A DNA stretch of 64,000 nucleotides from Reticulitermes speratus (Eukaryota > Arthropoda > Insecta > Blattodea > Rhinotermitidae): contig JAJKFL010000010.1 in the NCBI GenBank assembly GCA_021186555.1, forward strand, positions 7,421,085-7,485,084, read 5' to 3'. Position numbers and translations under genes: made by a program. The notes under the pieces were generated by a model, which made no database searches, was not told where the DNA came from, and was given only the letters and a program-made list of their open reading frames with translations. This document shows positions 56,001-64,000 of the stretch, piece by piece; within the stretch, counting starts at the first letter, position 1; every line of letters begins with the position of its first letter.

Positions 56001-56546
56001 GAAAACCTCAAATCTCAAACATCTGGCACAGTACATTAAAACAAAAACCACTTCCCTCCTTCACTCAAAAGTACCCAGCCAATCATGTCATAACCTATGC
56101 TGTAATAAAGATAGACACAAATCCTAGAACAAGCCTAATATAAGTACAAAATAAAAGGATTACTTTAGTTCTGAATATATATTTCTCTCATTTCTGAAAA
56201 TGCTAATTATCAATGTCTTGTATATAATTAGGATTGGTGCAATTCCTGCAGTCACTACTGGCAAGACCCTTAGAATGAGATTCTAATTAGCAGCCACAGA
56301 CACATATACTTCCAATGCAGCACATCCACTTAAAATGAATAATAGAAAAATCTGTCACTGACACTGTTATGAAAAATGATATACGCAGTGTTTAGAAGGT
56401 TAATCTCTTCCATTCTGAGCAACAAATTCACAACTTTACTCATACATTAAAATGGTTCGAAAGATCCAATTCTAAAACCATTGTGAACTAAGAGTCAATT
56501 GTTGCAATGTTCAGTCAGCTATTACCATAGGAAACAAACTGCATTT
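56001..56546 (-). other. mor: Probable start of the SMARCC 3' UTR
   Basis: Directly follows the stop codon on the minus strand. No further exon or poly(A) signal is certain here. Confidence 0.5.
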
Positions 56547-57452
56547 CTATGTGGGCTGCTGTGGAGATGGCTGTGCCACCATTGGTGGTCCAGGCGAGGG
56601 AGAGCCTGCTGCTGAGGGATGAAGAGGGGGAATAGCAGCACCACTTGAATGTGGGGGCCCCGATCCAGGCACAGCTTGTGGTGACGGTGGAGTGGGTGTG
56701 GTGCTTGGTGTCACAGGACCAGGGCCGCCGGCCTGCTGCTCACTGCCCGAGGACACTGCACTGCCAGGAACTGCAGAACCTGAACTTACTACACTGCCAC
56801 CTTGCTGGGAAACTGCAGACTGCCAAGAGCCCTGCTCTGCTGCGAGTCTCTGGTGGGCCTGTTGCCGTGCACGGAACTCGGCAGCTTTCAATTGCTCCAA
56901 GTGGAACTGCTGGCGTTCAGTGATGAGCTGCTGCCGCTGGTACTCCAGCCCTTCTCGCTCACGTTCCATCGTTGTTTCCAGTTCTTCAAAGTGACGCAGC
57001 TTTATTTCAAGCTTCTTCATCTGTGTCTCCACCAGCAGGGCAACCAGAGACTTTATTTTCCGTTCTTCCACAGCTGCTAAGTGTTTTGCTTTCACTGCCG
57101 CTGCAGCTAGGGCAGCAGCGGCAGCTGCCTGTAGCTGTGCATCCTTCACCACTCGCTCTTGATCTGTCTCACCTGTACCCTCTGCTGTACTGACCACTGA
57201 CCCCTCCTCAGGCTTCTCTTCCTTCATGACCAAACCGTCCTCAGTACCTGCTGCCTTCTCTTCTGCACTCAGATCCTTAGAAATCTCCTTCTCATCAGGC
57301 TTTTTGTCTACTTCCATGGGCTCCACTTTGTCTCCCTCTTTCTTCTCTCCCTCTGTCCCTGTTGCCTTCTCTTCACTTTCTTTCTCCCCCTCCTTCTTCT
57401 CCTTGTCCATCGATTCTTCCTCCTTTTCAGGGACAGTCCCAGCAATTCCACT
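56547..57452 (-). CDS. mor: SMARCC/moira, last exon
   Basis: This exon encodes the C-terminal 301 residues of the SWI/SNF (BAF/PBAF) core scaffold subunit, a nuclear chromatin-remodelling protein. It begins [13 protein letters not shown] right after an acceptor TATTTCCAG (phase 0) and ends QPSPQQPT, stop TAG at 56547-56549. Residues 10-120 are Glu/Lys-rich and acidic. Then comes the family's signature: [58 protein letters not shown], a long coiled coil that mediates dimerisation in BAF155/BAF170. The tail (from about residue 215) is Ser/Gly/Pro-rich and probably disordered; it is shorter than in vertebrates. The stop and the loss of CpG downstream agree with the gene's 3' end here. The plus-strand frames in this exon are antisense shadows. 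Confidence 0.96.
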   Translation of the reverse strand, partial: SGIAGTVPEKEEESMDKEKKEGEKESEEKATGTEGEKKEGDKVEPMEVDKKPDEKEISKDLSAEEKAAGTEDGLVMKEEKPEEGSVVSTAEGTGETDQERVVKDAQLQAAAAAALAAAAVKAKHLAAVEERKIKSLVALLVETQMKKLEIKLRHFEELETTMEREREGLEYQRQQLITERQQFHLEQLKAAEFRARQQAHQRLAAEQGSWQSAVSQQGGSVVSSGSAVPGSAVSSGSEQQAGGPGPVTPSTTPTPPSPQAVPGSGPPHSSGAAIPPLHPSAAGSPSPGPPMVAQPSPQQPT

Positions 57453-58358
57453 CTGGAAATACACACCACACACATCACACACATAACCACAAAAAACTTT
57501 CACTTAAAAATAAATACACTGTGTTGGTTCATCATGTGTTATTTTATAGCCCTTTTAATTTCTGAGGATAAATAGATATCCAAGGAGATCTGTTGCAATG
57601 GTTTTAAGAATGGCTCCATAAATGTGTTTACTCACTCAACACCACAAGCAACTTAGCCCATTCAGGATGGGCACAGGAACGTACCTAGGTGTCTGCCACC
57701 CCGAGGTCAACATATTTCAGTTTTGTGTCTAGTAATGTAAATTAAAATAAACTATTTCACATTTACATTGGTTTTCTTTAAATTATCAAAAAATTACGAA
57801 ACATTATGAACATGAAATATGTAAAAATTCTATGCTCAATCAAAATATACAACATGAATAATGTAGCGGTATGGCACCTAGTCTGAAAGTTAGAAACTCA
57901 CAACATACTGGTACCGCATTCATAGGCCTACATATGGAGAAAATAACGTACATGTATGTCACTCGAAACGGAAACACACAAAACAAATGCAAAATAAATG
58001 GCAGTTGACTGGAGCGGTTGTATTAGTACGGCACCAGGCTGTGAACAGCGTGTATGTAAAATGTGAACATACAGCAACCGTACTGAAAGGGTTAACAGAC
58101 CAACAACAAATCTAAAAATATCTGTACAAAGCAAACTGCAAGACTATGGGCAAATGGATTTTATGAAGTGGCTAGTACATTTCAGTTAAACTACTACTCA
58201 TGGCTGTAAATGATGAAGTCAAAGAGATTTAAAAAGAAAGCACCATACCAGTTTTGACATATCAGCAAAGAGAATACACTTCTTCCTACCAGGAATCAAG
58301 CCCTGGGTGTTCAATCCACATAAAAAACTAATAAAAGAAATAAGAAGTGCACACATAC
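57453..58358 (-). other. SMARCC intron with a hAT-like scrap
   Basis: Bounded by GTATGT and TATTTCCAG on the minus strand. Around 57670-57715 (GGAACGTACCTAGGTGTCTG) resembles a hAT subterminal segment, but termini are not seen. No exon found inside. Confidence 0.7.
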
Positions 58359-58454
58359 TTGTGCCAGACCAGCTGATGGATCAAACTTTCCATCAGTAGA
58401 TGATGCTTCAACATTCTTAAAATGTGCATCCATCAGAGCTGCTGGTACTTCATC
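58359..58454 (-). CDS. mor: SMARCC/moira, internal exon
   Basis: A 96-bp, 32-codon exon too short to be noticed as an open frame. It reads DEVPAALMDAHFKNVEASST then DGKFDPSAGLAQ, matching the vertebrate REEVPAALVEAHVKKVEE...FGLE segment that links the SANT region with the acidic stretch. Acceptor TTTTGCAG ends at 58455, donor GTATGT starts at 58358; both ends are in phase 0, so it joins directly to SGIAGT of the last exon and to ...MEEFASIK of the exon before. Confidence 0.93.
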
Positions 58455-59348
58455 CTGCAAAACAACATTAACCAATCATTTATCTCCAATTAATCACCAA
58501 TATTCTGTATAAGAATTGCAGTAACCCCTGTCTTGGCAGACAAAGCTTATCCAAACCTTTTTTAATGTTAACAAAGGCAAAACATAACATATTCAACACC
58601 TAAATGTAACACAATACTGTCAACTGTTTCACACGAAACAGCAGTATACATGCAAGATATTGTACCCGAGCCAAAATAGACCTGACTTAGCCCTGGAAGA
58701 CAAAACAGTATTAATCCTTTGGCACCAGAATTAATACACGGTTTTAAGGGGGTAGGGAGGGAACATTTCGATAAAGAAACCTGCCTTCCCACTTGAGTGA
58801 AGACAGCTACATATCTCAAAAGCACTATATATCAGCTGACGGCTGTACGAGAATTTGCCATTATCAACACATTCGGGGAAACAACTTTAGTTGTTCTTCT
58901 CTTTTCTGAGCATCGCACTGCGAGACGACTACAGTCGTCATTCAATGCCAAAGAGTTACTGCTGTCGTTTGAACTACTAGGAGGTTAAGAAATATCACCT
59001 TCAACTGTTGTACATTCCAGAGTAAGAGCATATAGACATTTAAGGGACATTCTGCTCCACTGGGATGTGATGCTGCATCACTGAGTGAGTGTTTACTAAC
59101 ATTTCAAGAAATACATTCCTGCAATGCTAGGAACTACTCACTCAACATAGTGTCACTTCCCAGAAGACAGGAATCTTCAATTACACCACTGTGAGAACCT
59201 CAAAACTTATTGAAGTTTCATGATCAAACAGAACAAGCACAAGAACGAATACAGTTGTCACAATGCCTCACCAAATCATTTCACATCTATTCTCCTACCT
59301 TACCTACTACACCATTCAATGAAGTGTTAAAATCCGGCTTTACCCTAC
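58455..59348 (-). other. SMARCC intron
   Basis: Bounded by GTAGGG and TTTTGCAG on the minus strand. No repeat or extra exon recognised. Confidence 0.75.
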
Positions 59349-59727
59349 CTTGATACTAGCAAACTCCTCCATCGCTGCCTTTGCTGCTGATGCAGCCACC
59401 CTTGGATCCACCACTGATGCAAGGAATGCAACAGTGGACATTATGGGGTTGCCAGCCTTGCTGAAAGGAATGGGCTGATATGCTAGGGGTCCCAGTGCAC
59501 CTCCCCCTGCTTCATGATCCTCCAGATATGGGTCCTCAATAGGCAGTCGCAGGAAGTGCAGAATGCACTCGTCCTGTGTTCTGCTACCTACGTGTTCACA
59601 CACTTTGTTCCAGTCATCCTTGTATAACTCCAGACCCTCCAGTAGCAGCAGTGTCTCCTGCTCGGTCCACTCACGGGTCATGCTTGCTGCTGTCTTGTTA
59701 CGCAAAGCTGCAGGTTTCCGTGCGTAC
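59349..59727 (-). CDS. mor: SMARCC/moira, exon with the SANT domain
   Basis: It starts with one base of a split codon (CA|G, Gln) and continues [15 protein letters not shown]. Residues about 17-68 form the SANT domain: [53 protein letters not shown], nearly identical to human SMARCC1/2 and Drosophila Mor. SANT domains of this kind bind histone tails and partner subunits. Then [20 protein letters not shown] and [20 protein letters not shown], another highly conserved block. Acceptor ends at 59728 (GTGACAG), donor GTAGGG begins at 59348. Its three-intron neighbourhood keeps frame throughout, so the gene looks functional. Confidence 0.97.
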
Positions 59728-59822
59728 CTGTCACAAAAACATACCAACAAATTGCTCACCTCAAATATAAACAAAAAATCACTGTCACAGTCATCTCATT
59801 TTTCCACTATAATCAACAAATA

Positions 59823-59996
59823 CAGTAGAACCCAGACAAGAAGTCCCGCATAAGAAGTTTTCCCTTGTAAGAAGTCTGATTTTTAAAGTCCTGAAATCCT
59901 ATTGCTTTTAATAAGCTTCCCTCTTAATAAGTCTTCCCGCTTAAGGAGTCCCTAATCCTCTGGTCCCTTGAAAGACTTCTTAAAAGGGTTCTACTG
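59823..59996. mobile_element. pogo/Tigger-type MITE
   Basis: Ends CAGTAGAACCC and GGGTTCTACTG are inverted, flanked by TA on each side (59821-59822, 59997-59998). The interior repeats AAGAAGTC/GACTTCTT motifs. 174 bp, non-coding. CAGTAGAACC is the usual start of Tigger-like elements. Confidence 0.82.
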
Positions 59997-61265
59997 TATA
60001 TAACAAAGCCTTCCTTATCTTCCCAGAAACAATCCAGCATCTCTGTCAACTCAATACCTACTCTATTTTGTACATCTACTCTCAAATGGTCTCTCCACCT
60101 TGTCCTTGTCTCCCCACAAATAATTCATTCACATTTACTTCTAATGCTCTCAGAACATTCCTGTCACTGCCCATGCACAACACAGTAACCTTAATTTCAG
60201 CAAGTTTCCCTTTAGTGTTCCTACATTTATCCTGAAAATAAACTGCATCATCATACATTATGGAGTACAACCTTGGTAACTGGAGGTGCTCAGAGCTGCA
60301 ATTATGAGCTTTGAATTAAATAATTACCCACTGGATTTACCTACTTGGTATTTAGTTAAAGTAATGTTGTAATGGTACAACATATGCACTAATTTTCAAA
60401 TACATGTATGAAGTGTTTTATTAAAAACATTTAAACTTAATGTAATTAAAGAACAAATACTATACATGAACAAAAATTTGCACAGGTCGAACGTCTCACC
60501 TAGATTAATGTTTCTGAAAACATGAGCTAACCCGATCCAATTTCACTTATAGCTCACACTTGTAGGCTTCTTCTCCACACGGTCTACCATTTCACTGGCA
60601 TAATATACCACTAAGAAAAACCACAGCATTACAATTTGCTATGTTCTCTTTCAGCTACACATGCCTTGGTTTGGCTTAGCATGGTCTAATTCAGCATTCC
60701 AAATTGAATTCAAGACAAACCCATACACTTAAAACACCAAATTTACAGAAAATCCTGCTGATTCTAATGTCCTTTCCATGCTTCATCATTAGAACACAGG
60801 ACAAAATACAACACAAAAACATCCTAACAAATCATTTGTAAATGTCACCAAGCTCAAATACTCGGGAATGACAGTAACAAATCAATTTTTCATTCATAAA
60901 ATGAATAGCAAATTAACCTTCAGCAATACTTGCAGCCACTCACTTCAGAACTCTCGAACATTAAAAGTTAATGTTAACTGGGTATGTGATAGAACTCAAC
61001 AAGTACAAACTTCCACAGCTGTCACAAGCAGACTATGTGAAAGCTGCATCAGACTTCACAATGCAAATGGTCAATAATCAAAGAAATTGCTAAAAATGTT
61101 ATTTAATAAGCATCAATACACCAATCACATAGATCAAACGCACTACATCGTGCATGCAGGGTACTACACCCTTCTGCTTCATATTCATGAAATCCTAGGC
61201 TTGATTCTTGCAACAGCAGACAACCATCCTGACATATGATTTTCTTCAGTCCTTATAATAATAAT

Positions 61266-61668
61266 AACCATGGCTCAACAGCCCTATATGGGCCCGGGCC
61301 TCCTCTTACCTCCTCTTTTCGAGGTTACTAAGTCGTGCGCATTCGTGGCAGTTGGTGACTGGTCAACTGGCCGCGCTAGTGTTCTATCGATCCTGATGTG
61401 TCGGCCAGAGCCATCTGGCAGGCAGTCAGGAGACTTGGGTGAGAAATGGAGGCAATTTGGCTTACGCAACATTTTTATTCATGCCCGTATGGTTCTTTTA
61501 CATGCCGTAAATCTACGACATGGGACCGATGGCTTTACTTCCCCTCCGAAGGAAGTGGTGCTCCGGATTTTTATCACCCTTAAAAATCCATCGACCTCGG
61601 TCGGGATCGAACCCGCGAACCTTGGGTCCAGTGGCGAGCACACTAACCACTAGTCCACCGAGGTCGAC
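61266..61668 (-). mobile_element. tRNA-derived SINE, family A, copy 3 (young)
   Basis: Minus-strand head GTCGACCTCGGTGGACTAGT, B box GCGGGTTCGATCCCG, tail GGGCTGTTGAGCCATGG plus TTATTATTATTA. The 14-bp duplication TTCTTCAGTCCTTA is perfect (61252-61265 and 61669-61682). Unlike its surroundings it keeps its CpGs. Confidence 0.94.
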
Positions 61669-61960
61669 TTCTTCAGTCCTTACAGAACCTTAATCTTGGG
61701 TTCCTTCCATACCCTGCACAGTCTTCCTCCTGTTTTACATTATATAACCTCTGCAGTTAACAAGATTAAACAAACCAAGAAACACACAAGTGTAGAATTA
61801 CCAAAAAATAATGCCATCACCACACACCAGGTAAGATATCCTCAGCCAGCAAGAGTTTACCACCTGTGTAAATGCACTCTGCCTAGTAAGTGTTACTGCT
61901 GACTACTTACCCATTTCTGCATTTCTGCAACATCCTTCCACTTTATTATTTTCTACTTAC

Positions 61961-62172
61961 TGGTCAAGCTTAAGGCCAAAGTTTGTCCCAGGATCTGAGT
62001 CACTTTTCTTCATAGGATCCTTCTTGTCCATATCCAAGAGTGTTTTGGCAGCTGATGGCTGAGGTGTCTTGGGTGGGTTGATGGGCTGCAGACCAGATGG
62101 AGTATCTGACAGGACATGAAAATGTGAAGTTGGTGGAGGACCCATGGGGGTAGGTCGGCTGTCAGAATCAAC
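61961..62172 (-). CDS. mor: SMARCC/moira, exon between SWIRM and SANT
   Basis: The most upstream exon in the window (212 bp). It encodes VDSDSRPTPMGPPPTSHFHV, LSDTPSGLQPINPPKTPQPS, AAKTLLDMDKKDPMKKSDSD and PGTNFGLKLDQ. The RPTPMGPPPTSHF...DTPSGL part is a signature of SMARCC proteins just after the SWIRM domain, and NFGL is the conserved lead-in to the SANT region. Acceptor TTTTCAG ends at 62173; donor CA|GTAAGT leaves two bases that join G of the SANT exon to make Gln. The SWIRM domain and all exons 5' of it must lie beyond 64000. In all, about 530 codons of a protein usually near 1100-1200 residues are in the window. Confidence 0.94.
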
Positions 62173-62515
62173 CTGAAAACATAAAATAGCATTACTATTT
62201 TCATAACCCCACTATAAAATCACCTGTCACAACTACAGCACAGTTAAGTTCTTCACTCTGAGTAACACCAGTTCCTGCCCAGGGTTGACTGGACAACTAG
62301 GGACCAACGTTATTATATCATGCCAAATGGCTGGGCTTATTCCAGTCCTCAGAAACACTGGGAGACAAATATGGCACATCTGTGGATGATAACTGTCAGA
62401 GAAAAACAGAAATAAGGCCCACTCAAAGAAAAAATCCATCACTGACCAACAAATTAAAAATATATGAACTTACTGAAAATACCTTTGCCTTCATGCACTT
62501 TATATAATGTATATT

Positions 62516-62562
62516 TAGACGTACATGTTTCAATGCTAGTGCATGCGTCATCTTCAGCATCT
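62516..62562 (-). ncRNA. Hammerhead-like motif, weak
   Basis: Minus strand AGATG, CTGAAGA core, a poorly paired stem II (ATGC/GCAT off-register), GAAAC, ACATGT, A, CGTCT. Core and stem I fit but stem II does not begin next to the core. Confidence 0.45.
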
Positions 62563-63414
62563 TGCTATGCTATATCATTTACATATGTTTGTCTCATCAG
62601 TATTATTACAAATAAGGCAAACGCATGTAAACAACACAGCATAACTAGACACTGACATACGTATCAACATCAAAAGACGTACATCTAAGAATGTGCAACA
62701 TGTAGTGAATAAATTCAGTTATTTTCAATAAAGTTCCTATGATGCAGCCACACAATATGCAAAAATAAAATTACAAATGCCTACCAATGATATCATAAAT
62801 ACAGACTGGGTATATGGTCAACGGGATCTATATCTATATCAATGCAGATAAATTCCCAAGCTAATCACCATTCATAGCTGCCTCCAAAAATATACAGTAT
62901 ATATTTTAAGGTGATTCATCCCATTGTGTTTTAGATAACAAGTCAGTTGAACACAACAATTCATTTATTCAGTATTAACTCAACAAGATAATTTTAGTTT
63001 CGAAAATTGGGATATTGGTATACATATTAGAAATGTCTAAGGAAGCCCATCTAATATTTAGATTTATGGGAATTTCTTCTAAATTTTGGATTCACTGTGT
63101 TGAGTTTTTTTACATTGAAGGCAGATGGTAGTGAGATGAGATTGTTGATTTTTCTGAGAAGAATTTGGATAATTTGTATGCTGAGGCATTTTTCCAATTG
63201 GCAATGAACCTAATTGGATTTTCTATCTTATGAATTTTGAAAAGCCCTCTTAAAGTTGGGGAAGAGAGATTAATAAATCACAGGCTGGGTGGGACGTGCA
63301 GCCAGCTTTGGAGAAGAGATAATCTCTTCCCACCTGCCACAAATAAAGCAATTCCTCAGACAACCAGCCCTTAGACTAGCTGCTGTACAGAACATGCTAC
63401 TGCTGCCTCAGGTT

Positions 63415-63950
63415 GGGAGTACATGAGAAACAAGAGAGGCAATGTAATGTATAAACGTAATAACTCTTGCCGTGAAAAAGCAATAAGTATTTCATATTCT
63501 GAGTGTGTGTCTGTAGTCTTAATTATCCAGCATGCAATGTGCATGTGCAGTATTATATTGTCATCTGTGGCCTGTCTAGCTCTACCATATTTTTCCACAT
63601 TATCTCATAAACGGCACAATTTTTGGAAAAAAAGTTATTGAACACAAAATGTGCATTTTGATTTTCTCTACAACTTCTGTCTGAAACATTTCTCATTCTA
63701 AGAAGAATTCAGCAAGATATTATCATAAATGTACATAGGTCTGCATGTAAAGTACCTATTATTCTTGTCAGAATTTAATCAGACTTTAATTGTCTTGACA
63801 TATTATCGAAAAATACTCAAATATCAAATTTCGTGAAAATCTGACCAGTGGGAGCCGAGTTGTTCCATGTAGAAGGACAGACAGATGGACGGACAGACAG
63901 ACATGATGAAGCTAATAGTCGTTCTTCATAATTTTGCAAACACACCTAAA
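63415..63950 (-). mobile_element. MITE family T, long form, CpG-decayed
   Basis: The complement of 22424-22970, but with TGTGTTTGCA where others have CGCGTTCGCG, and TGGGAGCCGAGTTGTTCC-type conserved words. Fits an old copy in methylated gene-body DNA. Confidence 0.72.
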
Positions 63951-64000
63951 AAAACCTGAAAACATGAGCTCCAGTCCACAGCCACTGTACTGACTTCGTA

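Larger units (their letters stand above)
59728..61960 (-). other. SMARCC intron with a MITE and a SINE
   Basis: Runs from GTAAGT (61960 downward) to GTGACAG. Holds a Tc1/mariner-class MITE at 59823-59996 and SINE A at 61266-61668. The remainder is CpG-poor and without features. Confidence 0.8.
62173..64000 (-). other. SMARCC intron (partial) with old repeats
   Basis: Starts at the acceptor TTTTCAG and runs off the window. Contains a hammerhead-like motif near 62516-62562 and a CpG-decayed MITE T. No further SMARCC exon is recognisable. Confidence 0.7.

Noticed and set aside
56645-57486. Plus-strand frames of 73-100 residues over the SMARCC exon
   Set aside because: Shadows of the conserved minus-strand exon; their composition mirrors its Glu/Lys and Ala-rich codons.
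62230-62442. Upstream SMARCC exon
   Set aside because: The open frame (MMDFFFEWALFLFF...) has no similarity to the SWIRM region and lacks a suitable donor.

Overview
The window is nuclear DNA of an insect. The only host gene is the 3' half of a SWI/SNF core subunit gene (moira/SMARCC) on the minus strand at 56547-62172. The rest, about 55 kb, is almost all repeats: five tRNA-derived SINE families, 3' ends of one non-LTR retrotransposon family, a mariner, several MITEs, tandem satellites and many short foldback elements. The LINE tail encoding ...WEDNIKMDL...[18 protein letters not shown] and the SINE load suggest a large-genome polyneopteran, most likely a cockroach or termite; this is inference from familiarity, not a search.
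Layout. 1-9 kb: MITEs, a decayed foldback element split by a SINE, a 3 x 159 bp duplication, a 34-bp satellite joined to a ribozyme-bearing foldback, LINE and SINE insertions, a 47-bp satellite. 9-16 kb: an AT-rich array, a 740-bp palindrome, a 1.64-kb tandem duplication, and a badly disordered block that looks like assembly noise in the same satellite. 16-40 kb: SINEs A-E, hAT-type MITEs, foldbacks, a 33-36-bp satellite (26.2-27.2 kb) and a 50-bp satellite (28.7-30.1 kb). 40-51 kb: a near-complete mariner, nested SINEs and more foldbacks. 51-64 kb: a pogo-like fragment, then the host gene with its introns and 3' flank, which is visibly poorer in CpG.
Main finding. Many of the short foldback elements carry hammerhead ribozyme motifs: CTGANGA, a hairpin stem II, GAAAC, a short palindromic stem III of the ACATGT type, and a stem I that closes around them. 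About eight copies are complete or nearly so (4194-4245, 4602-4652, 17504-17548, 21281-21325, 28118-28161, 28228-28271, 41622-41665, 49006-49052, 50759-50808, 50921-50960); others are decayed. This short-stem-III architecture is known from the terminal repeats of Penelope-like elements. Here it sits in short non-coding elements of roughly 300-600 bp, often as an inverted pair with the minus-strand motif on the left and the plus-strand motif on the right. They share outer sequences (CACCGTGCATCTT and CCAACTGATGCAC) and several have 12-13 bp flanking duplications. One end of the family appears to have expanded into the 34-bp satellite at 3.0-4.1 kb.
How parts interact. SINEs A and B have different tRNA-like heads but the same 3' tail, and D and E share another, which suggests two shared reverse-transcription partners. 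Insertions are nested (B in D twice, E in the LINE, A and B inside foldbacks), giving a relative age order. Repeats inside the SMARCC transcription unit have lost CpGs except for one young SINE, as expected for gene-body methylation.
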